Source of the DNA: Amycolatopsis jiangsuensis
Lineage (GTDB): Bacteria > Actinomycetota > Actinomycetes > Mycobacteriales > Pseudonocardiaceae
NCBI RefSeq assembly: GCF_014204865.1
Contig: NZ_JACHMG010000001.1
Coordinates: 7,032,501-7,096,500 of the forward strand
DNA: 64,000 nt
Reading direction: 5' to 3'
The notes below the pieces were generated by a model. The model was not told the DNA's origin, ran no database searches, and worked only from the letters and a program-made list of their open reading frames with translations. A program made the translations under genes and the position numbers. This document shows, piece by piece, positions 1-7,730 of this stretch; position 1 is the first letter of the stretch, and each line of letters opens with the position of its first letter.

Positions 1-399
1 CGGATCCCACACGACGAGGTCGGGCTGCCAGTGCCGGGCGAAGCGGACGAGTTCGTCGAGCAGCACGTCCGGGGTGGTCCAGCGGAACACCTCGACCCAG
101 TGCTCGTACACCGTGCGCACGTACTCCTCGGTGTAGCGCTCCGGGCGGCTCTCCGAGATCCGGAAGTCGCCCTGCATCGCGTTGTCGCCGTCCACCTGCA
201 GCTGCCGGTGACGGGCGATGTCGAGCTCCGGCCCGAACCACATGGCGTCGAGCCCGGTCTCGGCGAACGAGGCGACCTCGCGCGGATTGCGCTGACCGGC
301 GAAGCGCACCTCGTGCCCCGCCGCGGCCAGGGCCCAGCCGACCGGGGCCATGCTGTAGACGTGCGTCCTCGTCGGGAAGACCATCAGCATCACACGCAT
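1..399 (-). CDS. Glycosyltransferase, N-terminal part (runs off the left edge)
   Basis: Only the first 133 codons are in the window; the frame is open to base 1. The product begins MRVMLMVFPTRTH and continues with GWALAAAGHEVRFAG, the N-terminal Rossmann signature of macrolide-type GT-B glycosyltransferases (EryCIII/VinC class, GT1 fold), which put a nucleotide-activated deoxy- or aminosugar on a polyketide aglycone. At the window edge it reads WQPDLVVWDP, the usual motif that closes the first part of the N-terminal domain. The ATG at 397-399 is preceded by GGAGAG at good spacing. It is divergent from the starter-unit cassette at 630. Because the C-terminal sugar-binding half is missing, donor specificity cannot be judged. 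Inference: this is the working glycosyltransferase of the cluster, since the other candidate (56842) looks degenerate. Confidence 0.85.
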   Translation of the reverse strand, partial: MRVMLMVFPTRTHVYSMAPVGWALAAAGHEVRFAGQRNPREVASFAETGLDAMWFGPELDIARHRQLQVDGDNAMQGDFRISESRPERYTEEYVRTVYEHWVEVFRWTTPDVLLDELVRFARHWQPDLVVWDP

Positions 400-481
400 C
401 GCGGCTCTCCGGGGTTTTCGTTCGGGCGACAGGGAAGACGGTAGGGCCGCGGGCCCACGGCGCCGACCCGGAAAGACGCGG

Positions 482-576
482 TTAGGGGTCGCCGCCGCCG
501 GGGCGCGCGGAGTGGTTCAGGCCCGCTTTAGATCCCCCTTAGGGGCTGGTCGCGGCGTGGCCGCGGCGGATAGACA
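482..576 (+). promoter_or_regulatory. Two LAL-type boxes and likely promoter of the starter cassette
   Basis: TTAGGGGT lies at 482-489 and TTAGGGGC at 539-546, both oriented towards the gene at 630. A second TTAG at 528-531 sits exactly 11 bases before the TTAG at 539, a direct repeat one helical turn apart. TAGACA at 571-576, 32 bases after the second box, could be the -10 element. The rest of the 230-base gap between the divergent glycosyltransferase and 630 shows nothing else. The assignment to the LuxR-family activator at 35291 is inference from the recurrence of the same box in front of that gene and other operons. Confidence 0.55.
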
Positions 577-629
577 GGTAACCGGTCCGGAATGGAAACC
601 GGACGCGGAAGACGAACGAGGTGATGAGC

Positions 630-1565
630 ATGGCCGTGGCACCCACCGCGAAGGGCTGGGTCCCGTTCGGCGAGTACCGCACGTGGTACCGGGTCACCGG
701 AGTGCTCGGGGGCGCGCTGCCCGCCGTGGTCGTGGTGCACGGCGGTCCGGGCAGCACCCACGACTACCTGCTGGGCCTGAGTGACCTGGCCCGGCACGGT
801 TTCCCGGTGGTCCACTACGACCAGCTCGGCAGTGGTGGTTCGACCCGTCTGCCGGACGCCGGCGCGGAGTTCTGGACGCCGGAGCTGTTCGCCGACGAGC
901 TGGACAACCTCGTGTACCGGCTGGGTATAGAGGACAACTACGTCCTGTATGGACAGTCCTGGGGCGGGCTGGTGGTGGCCCGGCACGCAGCGGCGCGCCC
1001 GGACGGGTTGCGTGGTCTCGTGATCGCCAACTCGCCGGCCTCCTACGAGCTGTGGCGCAGCGAGATGGACGTGCTGCGTGCACAGCTGCCGCCCGGTGTC
1101 GACGAGGGGCTGCGTGCGCACGAGGCCGCGGGCACGACCGGCAGCCAGGAGTACTTCGACCTGATGCGGGTGTTCTACGACCGGCACGTGTGCCGGGTGC
1201 TGCCCTGGCCTGCCGACTACCTCGCGTCGTTCATGGAAATGGCCGACGACAACACGGTCTACTCGGTGATGAACGGCCCGAGCGAGTTCACCGTCACCGG
1301 CACGCTCAACAACTACTCGGTGATCGACCGCCTCGAGGACATCGAGGTGCCGACCCTGCTCATCTCCGGTGCGCACGACGAGGCCACCCCGGCCACCGTG
1401 CAGCCGTACCACGACCACATCCACGATGTGCGCTGGGAAATCCTTCCGGAGTCCAGTCACGTCCCGCATCTCGAGGAACCCGAACGGTTCCACGAGGTCC
1501 TGCTGGGTTTCCTGCGGGACGTCCACCCCCTCCCCGCCGAAAGCGAGGTCGCCAGTCATGGCTGA
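630..1565 (+). CDS. vinJ: Proline iminopeptidase-like amidohydrolase (VinJ type)
   Basis: Alpha/beta-hydrolase of the proline iminopeptidase family, 311 residues from ATG 630. Visible: oxyanion motif HGGPG at 37-41, nucleophile elbow GQSWGG with Ser110, acid Asp250 in AHDEATP and His277 in SSHVPH. In vicenistatin biosynthesis VinJ removes the protecting amino acid from the amine terminus of the full-length chain so that it can attack the thioesterase-bound carbonyl; the same role is inferred here from the surrounding VinK/L/N/M/O/H/I homologues. In-frame starts exist at 621 (GTG) and 624 (ATG); 630 is preferred because GAGG at 618-621 is then 8 bases upstream. The stop overlaps the start of the VinK-like gene by 8 bases, so the two are translationally coupled. 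It could act on another aminoacyl substrate, but the family and context agree well. Confidence 0.88.
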   Translation: MAVAPTAKGWVPFGEYRTWYRVTGVLGGALPAVVVVHGGPGSTHDYLLGLSDLARHGFPVVHYDQLGSGGSTRLPDAGAEFWTPELFADELDNLVYRLGIEDNYVLYGQSWGGLVVARHAAARPDGLRGLVIANSPASYELWRSEMDVLRAQLPPGVDEGLRAHEAAGTTGSQEYFDLMRVFYDRHVCRVLPWPADYLASFMEMADDNTVYSVMNGPSEFTVTGTLNNYSVIDRLEDIEVPTLLISGAHDEATPATVQPYHDHIHDVRWEILPESSHVPHLEEPERFHEVLLGFLRDVHPLPAESEVASHG

Positions 1566-2514
1566 GGAAAGCCGGTCCGGTTCGGCGGTCGTGTTCCCCG
1601 GCATGAGCCCGTGCCGGTTCGCCGATTTCGGCAAGTTCCTGCTGATCAACCCGTTCGCGCGGAGGCTGATCAAGGAGGCGGACGCGCGGCTGGGCTATTC
1701 GCTGGTCGACCGTTTCCGCGAAACCGAGGGCGACTACTCCGAGTACGCCCAGGTCGGGTTCATGCTCACCTGCGTCGCGCTGGCCGAATGGGCCGAGCAG
1801 GAGTACGGGATGAGCCCGGACTACTGCACCGGCCCGAGTTTCGGCGAGAAGCCGGCCAGCGTGTACGCCGGATCGCTCACCTTCCCGGACGCGGTGTGGA
1901 TGACCGCGGAGCTCGCGCGCTGCCTCGACGAGTTCTTCGCCACCGAGTACACCGACGTGGTCACGCACTCGTTCGTCCGCACCCCGGAAGAGAAGCTGCG
2001 GGACGCGCTCACCGAACTCGACGGCCGCGGCGAATGGTCCGACATCTCCTGCTACATCGACCACGACTTCTACATGGTCTCGGTGCGGGAGCGGAACCTG
2101 GACTGGCTCAAGCAGACCGTGCGGAGCATGGGCGGGTTGTCCCTGTACACCATGCGTCCTCCGCTGCACTCGCGTGCTTTCGGTGCGCTGCGGCGCAAAG
2201 CGGAGGACGAAGTCCTCGGTGCTCTCGACTTCCACGACCCCCTCCTTCCGATCGTCGCCGACCAGGACGGTGCGATCCTGCGCACCGGTGACCAGGTGCG
2301 CGCGATGCTGCTGGACAGCATCGTCGAGCCACTGCGCTGGCCGGACGTCGTCTCGTCGCTCGAGCAGCTCGGCGTGCGCAAGCTGTGGGTGGCCGGCCCG
2401 GACACGCTCTTCGGTCGCGTCCGCGCGACCACCAGCCGGTTCGAGGTGACCACGGTGAACCCGCGCCTGGCGTTGCAGCCTCGCCGCCGCGGCGCGGGCC
2501 CCCGGGTCAGCTAG
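1558..2514 (+). CDS. vinK: Stand-alone acyltransferase (VinK type)
   Basis: A 318-residue malonyl-CoA:ACP transacylase-fold protein in which the usual GHSxGE elbow reads GPSFGE, with nucleophile Ser94. VinK-type enzymes do not load malonate: they move a dipeptidyl (aminoacyl-beta-amino acyl) group from the stand-alone ACP VinL to the loading ACP of the first PKS. The opening AVVFPGMSP corresponds to the QGxQ region of ATs. The partners needed for this role are all nearby: the VinL-like ACP at 2507-2752 on the other strand and the N-terminal loading ACP of PKS A. The ATG at 1558 lies inside the end of the preceding gene. The 3' end overlaps the convergent ACP gene by 8 bases. The C-terminus is arginine-rich and poorly conserved. 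Confidence 0.87.
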   Translation: MAEESRSGSAVVFPGMSPCRFADFGKFLLINPFARRLIKEADARLGYSLVDRFRETEGDYSEYAQVGFMLTCVALAEWAEQEYGMSPDYCTGPSFGEKPASVYAGSLTFPDAVWMTAELARCLDEFFATEYTDVVTHSFVRTPEEKLRDALTELDGRGEWSDISCYIDHDFYMVSVRERNLDWLKQTVRSMGGLSLYTMRPPLHSRAFGALRRKAEDEVLGALDFHDPLLPIVADQDGAILRTGDQVRAMLLDSIVEPLRWPDVVSSLEQLGVRKLWVAGPDTLFGRVRATTSRFEVTTVNPRLALQPRRRGAGPRVS

Positions 2515-2752
2515 CCGGCTGCAGCCGCGCCAGCGTCGCCCACAGCCGTCCCGGGTTCTCGAACGTCTCCAGGGTCAGGGCGTCGTCGGAGAACCGGACG
2601 TTGTACGTCTCCTCCAGTACTGCCAGCAGTTCGACGGTGGCGAGCGAATCGAGGCCGTACTCCTTGAGCGGGGTCTCGGGGCTCAGCGCCTCGTCGGCGG
2701 GCAGGAACGGGAGGAACGGACGAAGGGTCTCGTCGAAAGAGCTGTCCCACAT
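2507..2752 (-). CDS. vinL: Stand-alone acyl carrier protein (VinL type)
   Basis: A discrete carrier protein of 81 residues starting MWDSSFDETL. The phosphopantetheine site is GLDSLATVELL with Ser36. It should carry 3-methylaspartate, then 3-aminoisobutyrate, then the aminoacylated dipeptidyl form during starter-unit assembly, serving the VinN-, VinO-, VinM- and VinK-like enzymes. The frame stays open upstream to 2785, but ATG 2752 is chosen because GGAG lies 5 bases before it and residue 1 then matches the start of a helix-I ACP fold. It is divergent from the VinN-like gene at 2886 and converges with, and overlaps by 8 bases, the VinK-like gene. It has its own upstream box (2860-2867), so it can be made alone. 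Confidence 0.9.
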   Translation of the reverse strand: MWDSSFDETLRPFLPFLPADEALSPETPLKEYGLDSLATVELLAVLEETYNVRFSDDALTLETFENPGRLWATLARLQPAS

Positions 2753-2820
2753 GGCTACTCCGGTGGCTGGGTCGGGCACTGGCACCAGGCAGGGAAACCG
2801 ACCGCCCGGTTCGGTTTTGG

Positions 2821-2867
2821 ACTCTACCCCGCGCCGCCGTCCGGGAGCGACGTGCCGGCACCCCTAT
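2821..2867 (-). promoter_or_regulatory. LAL-type box and possible -10 upstream of the ACP gene
   Basis: On the minus strand ATAGGGGT occupies 2867-2860, and TAGAGT (a TANNNT -10 match) lies 41 bases further on at 2826-2821, giving a leader of about 60 bases before the ACP start at 2752. The core matches the TTAGGGGT boxes elsewhere except for the first base. The gap 2753-2885 also has to contain any promoter for the VinN-like gene, but no plus-strand box was seen there. Confidence 0.4.
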
Positions 2868-2885
2868 TCACCGCGGAGGACGAAG

Positions 2886-4409
2886 ATGGACCTGAGCACC
2901 ATTCCCGGGCTGCACGCGCGTTTCCTGCGTGGCCTCGCCCGTTCCGAGAACGGCCCGGCCGTGTACGTGGGCGGGCAGCCGATCAGCTACCGCGAGCTGC
3001 ACGAGCGGGCCCTGCTGTGGGGCGGCGCGCTGGCCGAGTCCGGGGCGCGCACGGTAGGGGTGCTGGCCGGCAAGGGCGTGACCGCCTACGCCGGGATCCT
3101 CGCCGGGCTCTACGCGGGCGCCACTGTGGTACCGCTGCGGCCGGACTTCCCGGCGGCCCGCACCGCGCAGATGGTCGAGGCCGCCGAGGTGGACGCGATC
3201 GTCGCGGACGAGCGTGGTCTCGCGTTGGCTCCCGAAGTCGGTGCCGGGCTGCCGGTCCTGGCCCCCGAATGCGGGACGGGTAGCGGGGTACTGCGCGCGC
3301 GGCCGGCGCAGGCACTGGTCGCCGCACGCGAGGTGCGGCGGAGCGACACCGCGTACGTGTTGTTCACCTCGGGTTCCACCGGGCGGCCGAAGGGGGTCCG
3401 GATCGGGCACAGCGCTACCGAACACTATTTCGGCCTGCTCGACGACCGGTACGACTTCGGCCCGGACGACGTGTTCTCCCAGACGTTCGACCTGAACTTC
3501 GACTGCGCGATGTTCGATCTCTTCTGCGCCTGGGGCGCCGGGGCACCGGCTGTCGTCCTGCCTGGCGCGGCTTACCGGGACGTCCCGGCGTTCATCGCCG
3601 AGCACGGGCTGACCGTGTGGTTCTCCACCCCGAGCGCGATCGACCTGGTGCGCCGGACGGGACGGCTCACCGCGGGCGCGTTGGCGGGCCTGCGCTGGAG
3701 TTTCTTCGCGGGGGAAGCACTGACCGTGCACGACGTCGCCGAGTGGCGCGGCGCGGCAGGCAACTCCGTGGTCGAGAACCTTTACGGCCCGACCGAAGCG
3801 ACCATCACCGTCGCCGGATACCGGTGGGACGACGTGCAGACCCCGCGCGTGGCGGTCAACGGCGTCGTGCCGATCGGCGCCGTCCACGACGGGCACGAGT
3901 ACCTGCTGCTGGAGGAGACCGAAGCGGGGGAAGGGGAACTGGCCATCGCCGGTCCGCAGGTCACGCCGGGTTACCTCGATCCGGCAGACGAACGGGGCCG
4001 GTTCCTCGACCACGAGGGCCGGCGGTTCTACCGCACCGGCGACCGGGTGCGCCGGCTCGGCGGCGACGATCTCGCCTACCTCGGCCGGCTCGATTCGCAG
4101 GTGCAGGTGCTCGGCTGGCGCGTGGAGCTGACCGAGGTGGAGCAGGCGCTGCGGGACTGCGGGGTGGCCGACGCGGTCGCGCTGGGGGTTTCCGGAAGCA
4201 GCGGCACGGAGCTGTTCGTGTTCTACACCGGCGTGCAGCGGCCGGTGATCGAGTTGGTGCGGGCGCTGCGCGCGGTCCTGCCGGAGGGCGTGATCCCGCG
4301 GCACTACCGGCATCTGGCGGAGTTCCCGCTCAACTCCAACCGCAAGATCGACCGGAAGGCGTTGTCCGCCCGTGCCGCCGAACTGCTCGTGCCGGTTCCG
4401 GTCGGCTGA
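2886..4409 (+). CDS. vinN: Adenylation enzyme for the beta-amino acid starter (VinN type)
   Basis: A stand-alone NRPS-type adenylation enzyme of 507 residues. Core motifs are in order: FTSGSTGRPKG (A3, about residue 158), FDCAMFD (A4, Asp206), NLYGPTEATI (A5), YRTGDRV (A7) and NSNRKIDRKAL with the catalytic Lys near the C-terminus (A10). Asp206 sits where GrsA Asp235 binds the substrate amino group. VinN activates the beta-carboxylate of (2S,3S)-3-methylaspartate and transfers it to VinL. The same substrate is predicted here because both subunits of glutamate mutase are encoded (8938-10714). The ATG is preceded by GGAGG at ideal spacing. It converges with the methyltransferase gene, with only 4 bases between the two stop codons. 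A beta-glutamate or aspartate specificity, as in incednine or fluvirucin clusters, is less likely given the mutase. Confidence 0.9.
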   Translation: MDLSTIPGLHARFLRGLARSENGPAVYVGGQPISYRELHERALLWGGALAESGARTVGVLAGKGVTAYAGILAGLYAGATVVPLRPDFPAARTAQMVEAAEVDAIVADERGLALAPEVGAGLPVLAPECGTGSGVLRARPAQALVAAREVRRSDTAYVLFTSGSTGRPKGVRIGHSATEHYFGLLDDRYDFGPDDVFSQTFDLNFDCAMFDLFCAWGAGAPAVVLPGAAYRDVPAFIAEHGLTVWFSTPSAIDLVRRTGRLTAGALAGLRWSFFAGEALTVHDVAEWRGAAGNSVVENLYGPTEATITVAGYRWDDVQTPRVAVNGVVPIGAVHDGHEYLLLEETEAGEGELAIAGPQVTPGYLDPADERGRFLDHEGRRFYRTGDRVRRLGGDDLAYLGRLDSQVQVLGWRVELTEVEQALRDCGVADAVALGVSGSSGTELFVFYTGVQRPVIELVRALRAVLPEGVIPRHYRHLAEFPLNSNRKIDRKALSARAAELLVPVPVG

Positions 4410-4413
4410 CCGG

Positions 4414-5415
4414 TCAGCGGCGCACGGCGACGAGCCGGCCCAGCGGTGTTTCCACGATCTCCGGATCGCGGAAGCCGGCCGCTACCGCCTCCGCCGCCAG
4501 TTCCTCGGCGGAACGGCCGAATGTCGCGCCCTGGCGTCGGTGGAAGAGCTGGTCGAGACGGTCCCGCGACCCGGCCTGCTCGGTCAGCGGCGGGAACAGC
4601 TCCTGCATCAGCAGCAGCCCGCCGGGGCGCACCGCGCGGCGGATCGCGGCGAGTGTGCCGGGCCGGGCTTCGGCGGCGAAGAACGGCTGCGCCCAGAAGC
4701 TCGCCGCGAACGTGCCCTCGTCGGTGAGCTCGCGGGCGTCCAGCGTGCGGATTTCCACTCGTTCGGCCAGTCCTGCCTGGTGCGCGCGGGAACGCAGTTC
4801 GGCGGCGACCTCTTCGACCACCTCGACGCCGACCGCGTGGAGCCGGTCGAAGAGGGACGTGGTGGTCAGCAGGAATCCGCCGACCCCGCTGCCCACGTCG
4901 AGCAGCGGGCCGCCCTTCTCCAGCAGCTCGCGGAATTCCGGTAGGGCCTCGTGGATCAGCCCGAACAGTGTTTGCGTGCCGGCGGTGACCCGCAGGCCCG
5001 AGTCCTCGGCCAGCGTCAGCGCGTCCGCGCCGCCGAGGCGGCGGACGGGCTCGGCGACCCGCGCGATTTCGCTTCGGCTCAAGTCCACTGCGGCCAGGAC
5101 GGCAGGCAACTCGATGCCCGCGACCCCGTCCACCAGCGCGGCGAACGCCGGGGTGAGCAGCCAGTAGTCCTCGTGCGCCTGCGCCACCTCGGCGTTGCCG
5201 AGCACGGACAGGGCGTCGGTGACCTGCCCGGCCGCGATTCCGGAGGAGCCGGCCAGTTCCGCTGCGGTCGCCCCGTTCCGCAGGCGGCTGAGCCAGCCCG
5301 CGTCGTGCGCGGCCCGCAGGAGGGCGAGCAGTTCGGCGCCGGTGGACCAGCCCCGCACCGCCGACCGGGCGGCCATCGCTGCTTGGATCCGTTCGACGCC
5401 GCCGTCTTCAGCCAT
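4414..5415 (-). CDS. SAM-dependent methyltransferase, TetR-controlled
   Basis: A 333-residue class I methyltransferase. The SAM-binding motif I is LLDVGSGVGG, at about residues 164-173, followed by an acidic loop and a VRPGG post-motif. The N-terminal 130 residues look like the winged-helix dimerisation region of small-molecule O-methyltransferases (ELAGSSGIAAGQVTDAL). Start ATG 5413-5415 has AGGAG 6 bases upstream; the frame is open to 5502, but that extension would run through the operator palindrome. It is divergent from a TetR gene, with an 11+1+11 palindrome between them, so the pair looks like a repressor and its ligand-controlled target. No substrate can be assigned. The pair sits inside the starter cassette but carries no TTAGGGGT box, so it may be a resistance or modifying unit rather than part of starter synthesis. 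Confidence 0.8.
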   Translation of the reverse strand: MAEDGGVERIQAAMAARSAVRGWSTGAELLALLRAAHDAGWLSRLRNGATAAELAGSSGIAAGQVTDALSVLGNAEVAQAHEDYWLLTPAFAALVDGVAGIELPAVLAAVDLSRSEIARVAEPVRRLGGADALTLAEDSGLRVTAGTQTLFGLIHEALPEFRELLEKGGPLLDVGSGVGGFLLTTTSLFDRLHAVGVEVVEEVAAELRSRAHQAGLAERVEIRTLDARELTDEGTFAASFWAQPFFAAEARPGTLAAIRRAVRPGGLLLMQELFPPLTEQAGSRDRLDQLFHRRQGATFGRSAEELAAEAVAAGFRDPEIVETPLGRLVAVRR

Positions 5416-5479
5416 GGTCGCTCCTGCCGTGGTCGGTTCACCTGCGATAACCACCCTAGCGGGCTCGATCACCGGTTCA

Positions 5480-5515
5480 GTGACGGTACCCGGTACCGTC
5501 ACCTAGGCTGGTCCC
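5480..5515 (+). promoter_or_regulatory. TetR operator overlapping a leaderless promoter
   Basis: 5480-5502 is a perfect palindrome: arm GTGACGGTACC, central C at 5491, then GGTACCGTCAC. GTGACG at 5480-5485 serves as a -35 and TAGGCT at 5504-5509 as a TANNNT -10, 18 bases apart. The TetR ATG begins 7 bases after the -10, so its transcript is probably leaderless; no Shine-Dalgarno sequence is visible. The operator covers the -35 and most of the spacer, which fits autorepression and repression of the divergent methyltransferase at 5415. Confidence 0.75.
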
Positions 5516-6106
5516 ATGGGCAGATGGGAACCGCACGCGCGGGAGCGGCTGGTGCGGGCCGCGCTCGAGCTGTTCACCGAGCAGGGCTACGAAAAGACCA
5601 CGGTGGTGGAGATCGCCGAACGGGCCCGGCTCACGAAGAGCACGTTCTTCCGGCACTTCCCCGACAAGCGCGAGGTGCTTTTCGCCGGTCAGGACGTGCT
5701 GGCCCAGCTGCTCTCCGACGGGGTCGCCGACGCACCCGGCTCCGCCACGCCGTTCGAAATGCTCGCCGCCGCGCTGGAGGCAGTCGCCGGGGCCTTCCCC
5801 GAGGAACGGCGCTCGTTCGGCCCGCGGCTCCGTGCGGTGATCGGCGGCAATCCGGAGCTGCAGGAGCGCAACGCGCAGAAGTCCGCCCGGCTCGGCGCGG
5901 CCATCGAGGACGGGCTGGCCCGGCGCGGGTTGCCGGAGGTCACCGCGGGCCTCGCCGCCCAGCTGGGCACGTTCGTGCTCGGCCGGGCCTACGCCGAGTG
6001 GTCGGACCCGGACTGCGCGAAGCCGTTCATCGAGATCGCCCGGCACGAACTGCGTGCGGTGCGGGCCGCGGTGGACACGCTGGACACGGAGTTCGTCCTG
6101 CCCTGA
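5516..6106 (+). CDS. TetR-family transcriptional repressor
   Basis: A 196-residue regulator with the N-terminal TetR helix-turn-helix: RERLVRAALELFTEQGYEKT at residues 9-28, then IAERARLTKSTFFRHFPDK at 33-51. The C-terminal half is an all-helical ligand domain of unknown specificity, ending EFVLP. The ATG lies directly after a palindromic operator and a TANNNT -10, with no ribosome-binding site, so translation is probably leaderless. Its target is likely the divergent methyltransferase gene and itself. The ligand may be the cluster product or an intermediate, but that is a guess from location only. Confidence 0.87.
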   Translation: MGRWEPHARERLVRAALELFTEQGYEKTTVVEIAERARLTKSTFFRHFPDKREVLFAGQDVLAQLLSDGVADAPGSATPFEMLAAALEAVAGAFPEERRSFGPRLRAVIGGNPELQERNAQKSARLGAAIEDGLARRGLPEVTAGLAAQLGTFVLGRAYAEWSDPDCAKPFIEIARHELRAVRAAVDTLDTEFVLP

Positions 6107-6145
6107 CCGGCCGCGCGCGGACCCGGGACCGGACGGGAGTGAGCG

Positions 6146-6210
6146 CCCCTTAGCGCCTGCTGCCTAGGGGCGGCTAGGGGTGTGGCCTCCGCTGCGCGCA
6201 CGGATAGCTT
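6146..6210 (+). promoter_or_regulatory. Cluster of three LAL-type boxes and -10 before the VinM operon
   Basis: CCCCTTAG (6146-6153, inverted) is followed by CTAGGGG (6164-6170) and CTAGGGGT (6174-6181). The last two form direct repeats 10 bases apart. TAGCTT (6205-6210) is a TANNNT -10 match, 31 bases after the start of the last box; the same 30-31 base spacing is seen before PKS C and PKS D. The first gene of the operon starts at 6270. Confidence 0.6.
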
Positions 6211-6269
6211 TCCCCGCGTCGGGGAGTGGAAATCCCCCGCCGGCACGGTGATTCTGGGGAGTGGCAGTC

Positions 6270-7730
6270 GTGAACGATTCCGGGTCCGCGGTCCATGCTC
6301 TGCTCGACGCGGCGGTGGCCGACGCGCCGGACGCGCCGGCGGTGCGCGATCGCGTGGGCAGGTGGACCTACGCCGAGCTGGCCGCGTGGAGCCACGCGGT
6401 GGAGACAGTGCTCGCGCGCCGCGGTGTGCGCCGTGGTGACCGCGTGGTGGTGCAGCTGCCCACGGACCGGGCGCTCGTCGCGCTGTTCCACGGCACCTCG
6501 CGCCGGGGCGCGGTGTTCGTGCCGATCAATCCGGCGATGAAGCGGTTCCACTTCGATTCCGTGGTGGCCAACGCGGATCCGGTGCTGGTCCTGCGTCCGG
6601 ACGAGTTCGGTCCACTCTGGACCGAAGTCGAACAAGCCCACGCGGACGGCGAGCGGGCCGCGGCCACCGCGGTGGAGCCGGACGACATCGCGGTACTGGT
6701 CTACACCTCCGGCAGTACCGCCGCTCCCAAGGGCGTGATCGGCCCGCATCGGCAGGTCACCTTCGCTTCGAGGGCGATCCAGCAGGTGCTCGGCTACCGC
6801 CGCGACGACGTCGTCTTCTGCCGGTTCCCGATGTCCTGGGACTACGGGCTGTACAAGGTTCTCCTGGCCACGCTGGGGCGCAGTGAGATCGTCCTCGCCG
6901 ATGCCGAATCCGACCTGCGGCTGCTGCGGCGGATGCGCGAGGTCGGTGCGACCGTGGTGCCGATCGTGCCGTCGCTGGCGAGCATGATCGCCACTCTCGC
7001 CGAGCGCGACGCGGGTCCGGCCGCCCCGGTGCGGCTGTTCACCAACACCGGTGCGGCGCTGCCGGATTCGACGATCAGCAAGCTGCGCGAGGCGTTTCCG
7101 GGTGTGCGAGTGGTCCGGCAGTTCGGGCAGACCGAGTGCAAACGGATCACCGTGATGCCGCCGGAGCAGGACCGCGACCGTCCCGGTTCGTCCGGTCTGC
7201 CGCTGCCTGGCACCTCGGTGCACATCCTGGCCGCGGACGGCACGGCGTTGCCCGCCGGGGAGATCGGCGAGATCGTGGCCGCCGGACCGCATGTGATGCC
7301 CGGGTACTGGCGTGCGCCGGAGCTTTCCGCCCGTGCGTTCCGCCGTGACGAAACGACCGGGCAGCTGCGGCTGCACACCGGCGACTACGGCAGGCTCGAC
7401 GAGGACGGCTACCTCTACTTCGAGGGCCGCCGCGACGACATGTTCAAGCGCAAGGGCATCCGTATGTCCACTGTGGAAATCGAAGCGGCCGCGATGGACA
7501 TTCCCGGAGTACGCGCGGCCGGCGCGATTCCGCCGAGCGACACCCGGGATCTGGCTCTGTGCGTGGAGAGCGATCTGCCGCCGACGACTGTGCTCAAGGA
7601 GCTGGCGAAACGGCTGGAACCGCAGAAGGTGCCCGCGCTGTGCCACGTCGTGGACGAGTTCCCGCTCACCGCGCACGGCAAGAACGCCACGAAGGAACTC
7701 GCCCTGCTGGTGGAAGGTGTCGCGAAATGA
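6270..7730 (+). CDS. vinM: Adenylation enzyme that caps the starter amine (VinM type)
   Basis: An ANL-superfamily adenylate-forming enzyme of 486 residues. Motifs: YTSGSTAAPKG (A3, about residue 149), SWDYGLYK with Asp191 in the GrsA-235 position, RQFGQTECKR (A5), LHTGDYG (A7) and the C-terminal AHGKNATKEL with the catalytic Lys. VinM attaches L-alanine to the amine of 3-aminoisobutyryl-VinL, a temporary protecting group. The sequence between A3 and A5 differs clearly from the VinN-like protein, as expected for a different substrate; which amino acid is used cannot be read with certainty. GTG 6270 is preferred to the in-frame GTG 6261 because GGGGAG lies at 6256-6261. The stop overlaps the decarboxylase start by ATGA. 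It opens a five-gene operon ending with the P450. Confidence 0.86.
   Translation: MNDSGSAVHALLDAAVADAPDAPAVRDRVGRWTYAELAAWSHAVETVLARRGVRRGDRVVVQLPTDRALVALFHGTSRRGAVFVPINPAMKRFHFDSVVANADPVLVLRPDEFGPLWTEVEQAHADGERAAATAVEPDDIAVLVYTSGSTAAPKGVIGPHRQVTFASRAIQQVLGYRRDDVVFCRFPMSWDYGLYKVLLATLGRSEIVLADAESDLRLLRRMREVGATVVPIVPSLASMIATLAERDAGPAAPVRLFTNTGAALPDSTISKLREAFPGVRVVRQFGQTECKRITVMPPEQDRDRPGSSGLPLPGTSVHILAADGTALPAGEIGEIVAAGPHVMPGYWRAPELSARAFRRDETTGQLRLHTGDYGRLDEDGYLYFEGRRDDMFKRKGIRMSTVEIEAAAMDIPGVRAAGAIPPSDTRDLALCVESDLPPTTVLKELAKRLEPQKVPALCHVVDEFPLTAHGKNATKELALLVEGVAK

Noticed and set aside
3055..3061. TAGGGGT inside the VinN-like coding sequence
   Set aside because: It is in the middle of a conserved gene (codons for Val-Gly-Val), with no downstream start or -10; taken as chance.
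4405..4418. Palindrome GCTGACCGGTCAGC over the two convergent stop codons
   Set aside because: It has no loop and is made of the two overlapping gene ends; it cannot form a normal terminator hairpin and is too short to call a binding site.
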